A DNA stretch of 64,000 bases from positions 3,038,001 to 3,102,000 of the forward strand of contig JAPVLO010000278.1 of NCBI GenBank assembly GCA_027257055.1. The letters are read 5' to 3'. The DNA comes from Cephalopachus bancanus. Taxonomy: Eukaryota > Chordata > Mammalia > Primates > Tarsiidae. The position numbers were made by a program, and so were the translations under genes. Positions 33,235-44,139 of this stretch are shown one piece after another (position 1 is the stretch's first letter; every line of letters begins with the position of its first letter). The notes beneath the pieces are model-generated. The model did not search any database, was not told the DNA's origin, and saw nothing but the letters and a program-made list of their open reading frames with translations.

Positions 33235-33795
33235 ACTCTACATGCAAATGAGATTGAATATAATAGTCTCCTCCCACTGCCCCCTTTTTTGTCAGCTAAG
33301 AAATACTGCAAGCCCCTGGGGCGTGCCCTACTGAATTGCTTCTAAACAGGAGGAGAGAGGAGTGTATCTTCCTACCTCCATGCCCAAGGTCTACATAAGA
33401 GAAGACAGAGCGATCCAGTTTCTTAAGTGCTTTCTATATGAGGCCAGGGGGTTGTCTCTGAGAAAAAGGTATGGTCTCAGTCCCTTAGGAACAGGTCTCT
33501 TCCCTCCCAATAGTAGGAGGAAAGACAAACACACCAGTGATCCAACACCAGGCGGTCCTCTGTGAGACTGGAAAAGAAACATGTAAAGCTGGAAGGTACC
33601 AGGAGTCCTTAGTCTCCTCCAGCTGATGTGAACATGCCCAGACATGAGCCTTTCCCTCCTTGCTTTGAATTGCCTAGTAGTACATTGTGCCTAACTCACT
33701 GAAAGAACTTCGACTTCTGAATTCCTTCCTTGAAGTGTCCAAGGTAGGTTCCTCACTGTCTACCATGTTGAGAAGGGACCCATCTCTAAGGCCAC
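33235..33795. other. Unique sequence, no gene recognised
   Basis: Small frames on both strands at 33362-33645 are unsupported. Confidence 0.35.
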
Positions 33796-33799
33796 TTAG

Positions 33800-33925
33800 C
33801 ATGTGGTGACTGTCATCACCTGCTCATCTGCTAGCCTGTAGGGACTGTGAGGTCCATGGGAACAGGTTCTAACTCATTCATGTCTGAGCTCAGACCCTAG
33901 CGGACACAACCAATATGTTGTAAAA
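33800..33925 (+). repeat. L2 LINE 3' end, plus orientation
   Basis: ctgtagggactgtgaggtcc, then atgggaacaggttctaactc, then cagaccctagcggac. Confidence 0.6.
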
Positions 33926-33929
33926 TGAA

Positions 33930-35385
33930 ACAGCCCCACATTTGCCTGGGTGAGGCCCCTGAAGTCTTGCCTGAGGCTGTAAGTCAGATGAGCAAGCAGC
34001 TCCTGAAAAACCCAAGCAGTCTGTTCTCTGAGGGTATTCCCTCTCCAAAGTGTTGTGAGAAGGAGTCATCCCATGCATATATACTTTGAAGGAGAACAAT
34101 GATGGGTCAAGGGTCTACGGAGGAACTCCATGTCTGTAGGAAAATTCCAGCTGGGGAAGTGAAGGTATGTCTGACTGCAGCAGCAGATAGGTTCACGTCT
34201 GTAACTGAGGCCAGGCCTGGGACAGTAGGAGCAACAGGATCACCTTGGGAGGTGGCTGCCCACTGCCCAGAGACACACAGCCCTGTCTCAGAAGGGAAGG
34301 GCAGCCCACAGGTCTCCATTGGACACCTTGCCATCATTAGGCACCCCATCCCTGCCCAAGCACTTTTCCTTACTCACTCGTCTGGCTCCCTGGGGAAGCA
34401 GAACCCCAACTTATAACTACAGGCAGAACAGCCGAGGAGAGGAGAGGCCTGGCTCCGGCTTCCAGAGCTAAGCTCTGCCATTCTTCCAGACTCCTGGAGT
34501 CTTTCAGGTTTGTGACATTTGATGCCTCCTTTCTTCTCATTAAGTGGCCTTATTTTGCCTCCAGAAAATAGGCACTGGTATCAAACGTTGTGTGCCTGAT
34601 GCCAAAACTTAATGCTCCAGAGTGTCTCACACAGAGCCAAAACCTCCTCTCCCTACACATACAGAGTTCTACGGATGTGCAACTTACAGGTCACCAGTCA
34701 CTGTGAGTGCTTTACGACCAAACGTAAGGGTAGGAAAAGAAGGAACATGGTCTGGCACAAATATCAGCCTCCTCCCCAAGCTCTTCTGCCTTATCCTGGT
34801 ATTGGTCAGATATGAAACAGTTGGCTGAGTTCTCCAGCTAAATATTCATTTGCTCAACATTACTACAATATCAGGGAGTTGTGTTGAGCCATTGCATTAG
34901 CTTTGCACTGCAGCTAAACACAACCCTAATGCTGAAAAAAGGGTCTGGAATTTACCATGGGAAACCTTCTAATCTTGAATTTTCAAAGAAATCTCTGGAA
35001 AAGTACTGAATAAGGAGATATTTTTTCCAAAAAAATGAAGATCCATCGGTGGAGGGCCACTTCTATTTGGAGCCAGAAGCAGTACCAAAGTCTTGGAATT
35101 CACCTTGAAAAACAAACTGTGGTATCCCTCTGAGTGGAAAGATTTGATGGTGCTTGATATTTCCAAGATTACTAATGATGAGAATATCTGAGAGACCCGA
35201 GAAGACAGAGTTGCTTGAAAAGCAGTAAGGATGTAAGAAATGGAGGTACCAAGAACAGACTTGGACCAAATTCCAAGGTAGTGTCTTGTAAACTCTCTCA
35301 GCTGCAATTGGGGCTAGATCATTCTGGACCTTCCTGAAGAGAACCTATTAGGAACTAGAAATTCCTTCAGATATCCCAACTGCGT
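33930..35385. other. Unique sequence, no gene recognised
   Basis: Repeat-free. An ATG-initiated 105-codon plus frame at 34099-34416 and a 112-codon minus frame at 34969-35307 have no recognisable domain. Codon-level evidence of selection cannot be obtained from one sequence. Confidence 0.35.
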
Positions 35386-35389
35386 ACTC

Positions 35390-35455
35390 ACAGCTGTTCA
35401 TTTATAGTTGGGAAACTGAGGTCTCCGTAAGATCAAATAACTAACAGGTATGTTA
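35390..35455 (-). repeat. MIR fragment, minus orientation
   Basis: atagttgggaaactgaggtc, then tccgtaagatcaaataacta. Confidence 0.5.
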
Positions 35456-35459
35456 TAAA

Positions 35460-36125
35460 GTTTTGTTTGTGTATGTGTTAGCACCAAGTGCCAAGTTTCT
35501 CCATGTAGTGCAAGAAAACAATTTCTATGCAGCAGCTCGAGATATGCAACGTGAGTTTGCCTGAAGCCCTGGCACTGCGAATGGCGGCTCCTTTCAGATC
35601 TTGCATGCTACCAGCCACTTGGCGGGGTGGATAACTGGTTGGGAAACCTCCCAGGAAACCACAGCTCCTCCAAATGACTCAGTAGGTGGTTCCGACTCCT
35701 CTGAGTCAGAACCCAGCCCAAGACCCAGCCCCATGCCAAGACTCACTGGCATGGCTGAAATGCTCTGAGCTTGGCGGGCATGTGCTACTGAGGACCTCTG
35801 GTGTTCATCTGTAGAGGGGCAAATGCTCTTTCTGATAAGTGACCTAAGAGGGTGGGCCAGAAAAGCAGGTGAATTCACTCCATGGCCTAGCTCTCTCACC
35901 TCCCAATCCCTAAAGAGTTTTGATGGATTTCTACATCAGGGCAACCTTTCACTTGAAAGATGACTACTCTTTACCCAGGAGTTTCCAGGTTGCCTCCCAA
36001 TTTGTGGACATGGAATGCCTGGTTCTAGTTTTGATTCTGCTGCTTCTTAGGGCTGTGACCCTGAGCAAGTCTATGGGCCTTGAGTACCACCCATCCCAGT
36101 TCCATCACCAGCCCAACTGTCCTCT
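35460..36125. other. Unique sequence, no gene recognised
   Basis: A 101-codon minus frame at 35594-35899 includes a GLGLGLGSDSEES stretch from a short cccagc-type internal repeat. No homology recognised. Confidence 0.3.
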
Positions 36126-36129
36126 AGTG

Positions 36130-36665
36130 CCATGATGATCACACCAATCTGCTCACCAACACTCTCCACTGACTCCCCCACCTACAGAATTACATCCAGA
36201 CTCTCTTAGTCTAGTATTCAATTTCCAATCTATCTTTTAAACCTCAGCTTCCTCTGTTCTTCTTGTAGCCTATGTTCTAGGCAAGTTGGGCCACTCGCTC
36301 TTCCCACAATGCATTGTGCATTTCCATCCCCCATGCTTTTGTGGTTCTTTTTACTTGAGATGCCCTTCTCTGACTCTCAAAATTCTGCCTGTGCTTCCAG
36401 GCTCAGATCAAATACTTCTCCTACTCCACGCAGCTCCTTCTCTAGCTAAGCTCTTTTGAAGCCCCATGCCACACCTTGTTGACATCTTCTTGTTGACATA
36501 TACAGCACACTGTTCTAAGTTGTAATCACTTGAGTGAATGACTCTCTCTTTTTCCTTATAACATACTCCCTAAGGAAGAGGGTTGGGGGAGGATGTCTAT
36601 TTCTGTTTTAATTTCCCATCATGCCAGGTATACACATTTGTACTAATGAACAAATGAGTGAACTC
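36130..36665 (+). mobile_element. L2 LINE, plus orientation
   Basis: attacatccagactctctta, then caatttccaatctatctttt, then gagatgcccttctctgactc, then ccaggctcagatcaaatact, and an end with acaaatgagtgaactc. Well-ordered L2 3' half. Confidence 0.8.
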
Positions 36666-36669
36666 AGAA

Positions 36670-37145
36670 AATCTAGATGGATGCTCTAAACTTATTGACA
36701 GCTGTGGTATTTCATCCCAGAAGTGGTTGCACATCAGTAATAAAAACCAGCCCAGCAGCAAGCTTCTCATATGGGCAAAGACAGAGGCATTGGTGCATCC
36801 ATTCCGTTGGCCAGGAGATGTCTTTGGGTGTGTGCACACAGACTCCCACAAACCAGATGCAACATCTGTTTTTAAAGGGCCCAGAGAGGCCGGGCTTTCT
36901 CATTTCTCAATGTGATGAAAGGTGCACTGGAGTCTTCCAGCTGACAGTCATTCTGGTAAAGAAACACCTACTTAGCATAGCCCGGCTCCACACCATATGC
37001 ATCCACAGGGGTGGGTCACAGTGCCCTCTTGGCAGTAAGCCAGAGGAGATTTGAGGTTTGATTTTGCTGTGCTCAACAGGCAGTCTTGATCTATGTTAAC
37101 AAGGCTCCTGCTTCTGTATGACTAGCTAAGAGACTACTGCCTGCT
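36670..37145. other. Unique sequence, no gene recognised
   Basis: A 125-codon plus frame at 36677-37054 is the longest here, but it overlaps another plus frame and has no recognised domain. Confidence 0.3.
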
Positions 37146-37148
37146 TCG

Positions 37149-37246
37149 GGGCGGGGGGGAAGGGGGCTTCTCAAAGCCTTGGCACCAGTTTTGTGTTGGC
37201 CCAGTGGAGGCCAAATGGGGTGGGGTGCAGGGAGAAAACACTCCTA
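37149..37246 (+). repeat. Left arm of a near-perfect inverted repeat
   Basis: Pairs with 38151-38245 in opposite orientation. About 93% identity over roughly 90 bases, including ggcttctcaaagcc, tttgtgttggcccagtgg and ggagaaaacactccta. G-rich on this strand. Flanks outside the arms do not match. Confidence 0.9.
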
Positions 37247-37274
37247 CTTTCCCTTAGGAGACGAGACCTGTATT

Positions 37275-37455
37275 CTCAATCTTTAGCAAGGATCAAAATT
37301 TCTTGGAGGGCTTGTTAAAACACAGATTGCTGGGCTAAAGCTCCAGGGTATCTGATTTAGTAGTTTTGGGATAGGGCAAAGAATCTGTATTTCTAACAAA
37401 CCCTAGGTGGTGCTGATGCTGCTGGTCCTGAGATCACACTTTGAGAACCAGGCTT
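37275..37455. mobile_element. MER5A-like hAT element
   Basis: ggagggcttgttaaaacaca, then ttctaacaaaccctaggtgg, then cacactttgagaaccag. Near-complete element lying between the arms of the inverted repeat. Confidence 0.85.
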
Positions 37456-37664
37456 GTACCAGGCTATCACAAGAAAGACAAAAGAAAGCCATTAGTGGCT
37501 GGACAAGAGCTATGTGTCTATCTCTCTGCCTCCAGAATCTGCCCATTATGACCTGTCCCTTCTTCTGTCACAGACGCCACCCTTCTGAAGCACACATCTA
37601 CCTATGCTGTCAGCTCCTTTGCCTGTTCCTTGCCTATAAAATAAAACACACACTCCACAGCCAA

Positions 37665-37830
37665 GTGCATATTGACTAAGCCCAAACTGTGTGCCAGGCA
37701 CTGTTCTAAAACCTCTACACATCATTAGCTCATTTAATCCACATAAATCTATTTAGTAGGTACTATTATTATCCCCATTTTAGAAATAATGATTCCCACA
37801 GGAGGCCTCAGGAAATATTTTCTGAATGAG
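37665..37830 (-). repeat. MIR SINE, minus orientation
   Basis: gcatattgactaagcccaaa, then ctgtgtgccaggcactgttc, then actattattatccccatttt. Confidence 0.85.
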
Positions 37831-37834
37831 TGAA

Positions 37835-38148
37835 TAAAAAGATGCTCATAAACATTTACACTGTGTACTCCATAGGACCGTTGTCATGCCAAAGGAGGCC
37901 ATCAAAAAGTGGAGAACTGGCTTGCCAACCAGTTATTTGTTCAGCACTACACCAAATAACCCGTTTGCCTGTAATTGGCTGGATATTCTGGCTTTGTGTA
38001 GACATCTCCTCACTGGGAGGAAAGCCAGAGTTAATCCCTCACAAAAGGTTGTTTAATAATAACCAGAAACTGGAGGAGAACAGAAAGGAACACAATGATC
38101 CCACACAAGCTGAGGAAAAGGGATGGCTCAAATGCATGGTGTTCACAC
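37835..38148. other. Unique sequence between the inverted-repeat arms
   Basis: No repeat recognised. A 107-codon plus frame at 37830-38153 begins in the MIR and is not considered a gene. Confidence 0.3.
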
Positions 38149-38150
38149 TG

Positions 38151-38245
38151 TAGGAGTGTTTTCTCCCCACACCCCCACCCCATTTGGCCTCCACTGGGCC
38201 AACACAAAGCTGGTGCCCAGGCTTTGAGAAGCCCCCCTCCCCCAA
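38151..38245 (-). repeat. Right arm of a near-perfect inverted repeat
   Basis: Reverse-complement copy of 37149-37246, separated by about 904 bases. C-rich on the plus strand. Confidence 0.9.
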
Positions 38246-38249
38246 GGGC

Positions 38250-38580
38250 CCCTGGTGCAGCCTGAGGGTTCTTAATTTTTACTATAAAAATAGAACATGA
38301 ATATGTCTCTCCTGATTATCACCACCAAACGCACCAGCAAAAACAAGTGCGGTTGCATATTACTCTAATGCAACACTAATGCTTCCATTGGAACAGAAAA
38401 CCAGGTCATCTCTGAGAGTCTATAAATGGACAGCCCTCTCTGTCTATTACTTATTTATGTTTCCCGCCTTTTGCTTAACCAGCCTTGAGGCCCAAACAGA
38501 GAAATACACCCTCCATAAAGTTACCAGTACAAATAAATAAAACATCAGACTCAAATTGGTGGCTTCAACCTTCACTGCTT
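38250..38580. promoter_or_regulatory. Candidate conserved non-coding element
   Basis: Directly follows the inverted-repeat arm. Repeat-free, AT-rich, with a RUNX-type tgcggtt at 38349-38355 and an exact inverted pair gttgcat (38352-38358) / atgcaac (38368-38374) resembling C/EBP or POU half-sites. Motif evidence only. Confidence 0.25.
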
Positions 38581-38584
38581 TGGA

Positions 38585-39810
38585 GGAAGTGGACTTCATC
38601 AGCTGAATGCTAAACAAATGATCAGCAAAATGTGACCCTTGGAGCCCAGGGCAGGCAGGTCATTCCTAAAGTATGTGTTCTTCCCAAAAGTTAGCTTTGC
38701 CCTTTTTTGAAGAACATTCTTGTTTACTGTGGACAGAGGACAATGATCGCAAAATTGGTCTGAACCCAAATCTGCTGGAGTTGGGCAAACTGAGATTGAC
38801 ATTGTTGAATGTGTGACCAGCTGAAGTTTCTGGGCCACCTCCGAGGGTTTCCCCACGTGACCTGCCCTGCAGTTACCCAGCCTCAAGGTTTACCATGGTC
38901 ATAGCTGCCACAGGGAAGTCTGCAAACAGAGTTCCCGTGCAAAGTTCCAGCAGAAAAACAACTATGCCAGGGCACATGCCTATCTGATGCCCCTGAGGTA
39001 GCTATGGCCCTGGGCAATTCCCTTCTGGGTAAAAAGAAGGACCATCTCTGGGAGCAATATCACTTGCCTTGCTCTGTAACGTTTCTTGGCTGCTCACAAA
39101 AGCCCTCTTTTAGCTTGAACAAACTAAGCTGCTCTCAGCCAGTTCTCAGCTTAGCCTGGTGCTAGGCAACCTGTGAAGTGGCTCTGATAGAAAGATCTGG
39201 CATTATCAGCAGCACAGGGTATATCTCCAGAAGCAATCAGGATGGGAAGCAGAGGGCACCCTTCACATCTGTCAGGACTTCAGCCTCTGCCAAAAAGTCT
39301 CCACTGTCTCTGCCCACAGCAGCTATAGAAGTGAGCACAGGTGCCTTGGCATTCTCTTTGTCACCATCACCACCACCTAGCACCTCAAATGCAGATCACA
39401 GAGGCTCTCTCTGCTCTGAGAGTGACTGGGTGCAGCCACCCACAAGGACTGCTCTGCCCGAGTGACAGGCATTGCCTGTGATCATACAGTGGCATTAGTC
39501 AAGAAACAAGCTCTTGTCCTCAACACTTCCATCTTTTTCTTGTGCAGAGAACTAAGTACCTCTTAGCTAGTTAGAAAAATGAGCAGTTAATACTGAGACA
39601 ATGTATACAACAGACATTTTGTTGGGGAGAGGGAAGAAGATGGTAGAAATCTCCAGATGCCATGGTCTGTGTTTCTAAAACCAGGCAAAGAAAACCACTT
39701 TAAGAAGTATAAAGCACTGTGCTAATGTAAGATATGGTTATCAGATAGAAGTAGTATTAGATCTTACCCTCTGTGAAGGAAGGGGTATAGGTCATACATG
39801 TTATCTAATG
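38585..39810. other. Unique sequence, no confirmed gene
   Basis: No repeats. Contains the 95-codon serine/proline-rich plus frame at 39178-39465 (see its own entry). Confidence 0.35.
39178..39465 (+). other. Open frame of uncertain status, serine/proline-rich
   Basis: Codes 95 residues with a Ser/Pro-rich middle (SLSPSPPPSTS) and a closing SDWVQPPTRTALPE before tga. The first codon is gtg, so there is no normal eukaryotic start. The frame could only be a terminal exon using an acceptor after the in-frame stop at about 39163. No homologue or domain recognised. A chance frame is more likely than an exon. Confidence 0.1.
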
Positions 39811-39814
39811 ACCA

Positions 39815-40030
39815 CAATTGCAAACATTTGCATTTTGTGTACTAGGCACTGTATGGGGTAGTCTGTTGGCTTATTTCATGTCATCCTCCCAACTTTATGA
39901 GGAATATACCATTTTTATCAACTTATTTAATGGATGAGGAAACTGAAGCCCACAAGTGACAAAGCTGAAATAAGAACCCACAATGTCTGACACCAGAACT
40001 CAAACTACTCACTCTGCCACTTAACCTTTT
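39815..40030 (-). repeat. MIR SINE, minus orientation
   Basis: tttgtgtactaggcactgta, then aatggatgaggaaactgaag, then ccagaactcaaactactcac. Nearly full length. Confidence 0.85.
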
Positions 40031-40034
40031 GTTG

Positions 40035-40445
40035 AGCTCAGTGACAACACCAGGCCCAGTATAGGTACTCTCTGAGTTTCTTTAGACAGCATGGAACTTG
40101 GACATGGTCGTTGCTCAAGAGTATGTCCTCTCCGAGTAATTGTTGTTGTTCATTTCATAAGGCTTTTATCTTGGTAAGAAAGCACTCCTCTCTTCTAGTT
40201 GGAAAGCCGAGGTCTTTCCAGCTTCAGGAAATCCTGCCGCCTTAAACTCATGAGTTACCAACTGGCACAGGAAAAGACCACAGATTTCCTGAAACTGGGT
40301 GTGACCACCCCATTCAAAGATTTGATCATTCTGTTTCTATGTACTGGACACAGAAAATCTCAGTGTCCATTCTTGTAGGTGACTCCTCTAATTTCCCAGA
40401 CTGCACCTTGGGTCTCCCTAATAGTGTCTGGTACCACTACAGGCT
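40035..40445. other. Unique sequence
   Basis: No repeat or gene recognised. Confidence 0.3.
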
Positions 40446-40449
40446 ACAA

Positions 40450-40685
40450 GGTGCAGCTGAAGGAGTTCTGAATCAGATCACCTGTTTCAAGCCTCAGCTC
40501 CAATGCATTGTTACAACTTGCATGACCTTGAGCAAATCACCCAACTATTCTGACCATCTGTGATATTATCAGTCAAGTGAGACTCATATTTGTGATAATA
40601 TTAATAAACCTGCATACCCTGGAGTTTCCATAATTAGGACTAATGAAGATACTATATGTGAAAACATATAAGTAAAAATAACAAT
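40450..40685 (+). repeat. MIR SINE, plus orientation
   Basis: ttcaagcctcagctccaatg, then gaccttgagcaaatcaccca, then catctgtgatattatcagtc. Confidence 0.65.
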
Positions 40686-40689
40686 AACG

Positions 40690-40760
40690 GTGATAATAGT
40701 TAACATTTTTTTGCTTATTCTGTGCCAGGAACCTCACCAGATGATTATTATCTGCATTTT
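40690..40760 (-). repeat. MIR SINE, minus orientation, left part split by an L1
   Basis: gttaacatttttttgcttat, then tctgtgccaggaacctcacc. Continues at 41522 after the L1. Confidence 0.75.
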
Positions 40761-40870
40761 GTGTGTGTGTGTGTTTATATTTTATTTTATTTTTGTTTTG
40801 TTTTGTTTTCCTTTTTAATTTTTTTATTTTTTAAATTAAAAAAAATTTTTTTCAATAATCAGTATTTTTT
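40761..40870. repeat. GT microsatellite and T-rich L1 tail
   Basis: (GT)7 at 40761-40774, followed by T-rich sequence with ttttgttttgttttg. Represents the reversed poly-A end of the L1. Confidence 0.85.
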
Positions 40871-41507
40871 TATTGTGATGTTGTGGGGTACAGTTAAGGG
40901 TTAGGTGTACAAATACATTTCATTCAGGCACCCTATTGATTAGAGGTGCTTCCCCATCCCCAGACAGATATTTGCTCGTTAATCCCATCTCCCTCTAGTT
41001 TCCCACTACTGTCAGCCATTTTCTTATAATATTAGATTGGATGTTCAAGGTCCATTATATGAGTGAAAACATGTGATACTCGGACCTTTGTTTTTGTGAG
41101 AGGTCATTCAGTATTATAGACTCTAGTTCCATCCAGGTTGCTGCAAAATTCATGATTTTGTTTTTTTTATGGCTGCGTAGTATTCCATCGTGTATACGGA
41201 CCACATTTTTCTAATCCAATCCTCTTTTGATGGGCAGCATGGTTGATTCCAGGTTCTTGCTATTGTGAACAATGCTGCGATAAACACACATGCGCAGGTG
41301 TCTTTTTTGTAGAGTGATTTGTGTTCTTCCGGATATATTCCCAGTAGGGGGATTGTGGGGTCGTATGGGACCCCACATTTAGAGCTTTTAGGAATTTCCA
41401 CACTGCTTTCCACAGAGGTTGTACTAGTTTACACTCCCACCAACAGTGTAGAAGTGTTCCCTTTTCTCCACACCCTCTCCAGCAGCTGTTATTTTTTGAG
41501 TTGTTGT
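40761..41507 (-). mobile_element. Young 5'-truncated L1, minus orientation
   Basis: A perfect 14-base duplication, attatctgcatttt, flanks it at 40747-40760 and 41508-41521. The minus strand encodes an 87-residue ORF2 C-terminal segment (41413-41150) with the L1 signatures DWIRKMW and TMEYYAAIKK. A T-run at about 41159-41168 breaks the frame near the end. The 3' UTR runs to a T-rich/GT tail at 40761-40870. Low divergence suggests a fairly recent insertion. Confidence 0.96.
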
Positions 41508-41521
41508 ATTATCTGCATTTT

Positions 41522-41625
41522 TTTGGTGAGGAAGAGGAAGGAGAGGCTTAGAGAAAAAAGCAGAACTAAAACCTAGATTTTTCTATCTCATGCAGTCTCA
41601 ACAGAGCTGATATCACTCTGTTTCA
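41522..41625 (-). repeat. MIR SINE, minus orientation, right part after the L1
   Basis: ggtgaggaagaggaaggaga, then cagaactaaaacctagattt. Together with 40690-40760 it rebuilds one MIR. Confidence 0.7.
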
Positions 41626-41629
41626 CCCC

Positions 41630-42485
41630 AATGGGGTGAATATGGATTCTTGAGGGAAAAAAAAACCACAAAAACCCAAAACATTGCTGTTTTTAGGTAT
41701 AAAGCACAGATATACATATAGCACATAAACAGATATACAGTGTATTTGTGGTATTAAAAGTTCATGAGGAAAGTGTTAGGAAAACAATTGTCTAAAACGT
41801 CTCCTTAGGAGGCAATAATGAAGAAAAAGTTGAGATATACTGATCTAATCTCACTACAACATTCCATTTCCCATAAATAATAATGATGATCTTTATTGCT
41901 ATGCCGATGAGGCTCCTTCAATGGAAGGTGGCATTCTGTATTCAAATATGCTCCCAGAGAAGGTGGTGGCCACTCAAGTTGCCATTGTGGATGATGTAGC
42001 TTAGAGGTCATGTCCAAAGAATTCAAATATCTCACATTTAAATTACAATGAGGAAATCTTTTGCCAATCAAAATAGAAAGGTAATGCATCCGTAATGCTA
42101 CCCACTCTCCACCCTGGATTCACGTACCTGTTGAGACCAATGTACACACGCTAGAGGGAGAGAAAACTTATTTCAACATTTTAAATTAAACATTGGGAAA
42201 AACAAAAATGACAATTGGTAAATTTAGAACATTATTACAAATCTGCCTAGATATGCCAATGGGGATACAGATTGCTTCTTTGACTACTGAAAAAAAAAAA
42301 AACCTGCAGATTTATGTGTAAATTTCAAGCAATATCAGTGGATTAAATGAAAAGGGTACTGACATGCTCCGTTTCTTGAACAAAACAGCTTATTCATGTA
42401 ACATGCTTCCAGAAACATGCAAAAGTCCGATCACTGGCAACAGCTCAAAGTCACTGGCTCAGGTCATTGTCTGTGAGTCTATTTC
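41630..42485. other. Unique AT-rich sequence, no gene recognised
   Basis: A 94-codon minus frame at 41805-42089 is unsupported. Short A-runs only. Confidence 0.3.
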
Positions 42486-42489
42486 AGCT

Positions 42490-42735
42490 TGGTGTACCCT
42501 GCTGTCATCTTCTTAACTTTCTCAGACCCTTTGCCTGGGTCTCACAGCACCGGACCCCACCTTGGCCTCTTCACCGTCACTTCCCACTTTGCCCTTAGTG
42601 CGTTCTCAGAGACTTCTTGCCATTCCACTCATGAATTCATTCATTCATCCATCAACCCATCAATTCAATCCATTAGTTATATAATATTCAACAAATAGCT
42701 ACCCTACTCTCACTATGAACCAGGCATCCTTTGAA
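42490..42735. repeat. Probable LINE remnant (L2 then L1M-like 3' motif)
   Basis: 42500-42620 has an L2-like pyrimidine-rich text. 42630-42725 has attcattcattcatccatca and aacaaatagctaccctactc, then ctatgaaccaggcat, the motif of ancient L1M 3' ends. Confidence 0.4.
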
Positions 42736-42739
42736 CACA

Positions 42740-42945
42740 GCGGCCCTGCCTCTCTGGTCAGGAAGCCCAACCATCTGGACCAGCCTTGCCCAAATTCCCT
42801 ACAGGATGAAGGGAGCTGGAAAGGAGGCACTGGCCATCATCAGAGACTTCATTTTGTACACACTGCCTTTGAGGTGTTCTTCGAACTGAAGCACGGCAGG
42901 GACGCACGTGCTCACTCGTAACGCCGGGCCAGGCTGGTCCTGAGG
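42740..42945. other. Unique sequence
   Basis: No repeat or gene recognised. Moderately CpG-rich at 42885-42930 but below island length. Confidence 0.3.
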
Positions 42946-42949
42946 TAGC

Positions 42950-43300
42950 TGCACTCATCAATCCAGTTGCCATCGTGGCTGTAAGTGTTCATTTACCACT
43001 CTGCGACCTGGAGCAATCATATATTATGCCTTTCGCCAGCGGGAGCTGTGCCAGCTGCAGCACAGGGCAGCTGTGTCGGCCATCAGTCACCACTCCCCTT
43101 CACAACCTTTTGTTCCTCGCTCATTACGGTGAATTATAACAGGAGGACAGCACATTTTTCAGGAGCGTCTCTCCCATTAGGTCTGAGTGCTAACACTTCC
43201 CAGGTTGTTCCAAGTCAGCTTCGATAGCCCCGTGTCCCTGCAACACAGGAGCGTGGGATAGTGTAGTTCACGGGACTTCCCGCTTTTCCCTCCCGCAGTA
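42950..43300. promoter_or_regulatory. Candidate conserved regulatory element with CAGCTG E-boxes
   Basis: Repeat-free, with retained CpGs. Two CAGCTG E-boxes at 43052-43057 and 43068-43073, 16 bases apart. Homeodomain-like tcattacggtgaattataac follows at about 43120. Motif evidence only. Confidence 0.25.
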
Positions 43301-43304
43301 CCTA

Positions 43305-43685
43305 GAGTGGCTGAAAAACAGAGTGTGTACATATTTCTATGAGGCAAGATTAAAAAAAACACATTCCAATGTATTTACTGTAAATATTGGATACAGGATT
43401 TTGTTGCACTCTGTCATGTCCCTGAAGGCCTGTCCTGGCGGTAAGTTATATTACAGCACGCTAAATAGACTATCATGTCAGCTTTGGGTCTTGGCATTGC
43501 TGCTTCAGGATGGAGTAGAAGATCGCTTCCAAAGTCATGGATGGGAAGATCAGGAGCCAATACCTCCACCCTATCAGCACTTTTGGAAAATGTTTCACTA
43601 TAATCATGATGGTAAATAATCTAATATCCTAAAACTGAGAGGCTGGGTCAAGGGATTAGGAGACAAGAAGAAATCAAGGATAAAA
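43305..43685. other. Unique sequence
   Basis: A 98-codon plus frame at 43323-43619 is unsupported. A donor-like gtaagt at 43441 is isolated. Confidence 0.3.
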
Positions 43686-43689
43686 CTGT

Positions 43690-44135
43690 TGGCTAAGATG
43701 GTTCTCAATGGCCCCAAACTGGAAGCAACCCAGATGGCCATCAAGTGGTGATGGATAAATAAATTGTACATTCATATTATGGATGACTATTCCAGCAATA
43801 AAAAGAAATGAAATATTAATACACGCACCAACATGGACAAACCTCAAAACATTATGCTACGTTAAAGAAGTCGAACACAAGAGAGTATATACTGTATGAT
43901 TTTATTTATATGAAATTCTAGAAAAGGCATAATATATGTGACAGAAAGCAACTCTGTGGTTGCCAGAGGATGGGGGTGAGGGAAGGGGATTGAGAGTCAA
44001 AGAGCCTGAGAGGGAATGGTTCTACGAATTGATTCTGGTGGCAGTTCTATGACTGTATACGGTAACCAAAATTCATCAAACCGCACATTTACAATTGGTG
44101 GATTTTATGCATGTAAATAACACCCAATAGAGGGG
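43690..44135 (+). mobile_element. Old L1M 3' part, plus orientation
   Basis: ccaaactggaagcaacccag, then gatggataaataaattgtac, then gacaaacctcaaaacattat and gtggttgccagaggatgggg. ORF2 end and 3' UTR, heavily mutated. Confidence 0.85.
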
Positions 44136-44139
44136 GAAA

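Noticed and set aside
34099..34416. ATG-initiated 105-codon frame
   Set aside because: No recognised domain, and no promoter, splice or poly-A context. This length is expected by chance in 64 kb.
42880..43100. Possible CpG island promoter
   Set aside because: CpG density is only locally raised over less than 100 bases, with no sustained GC-rich region.
43439..43446. Splice donor gtaagt and similar at 414 and 48842
   Set aside because: Isolated donor-like hexamers without a matching acceptor or open frame are expected by chance.
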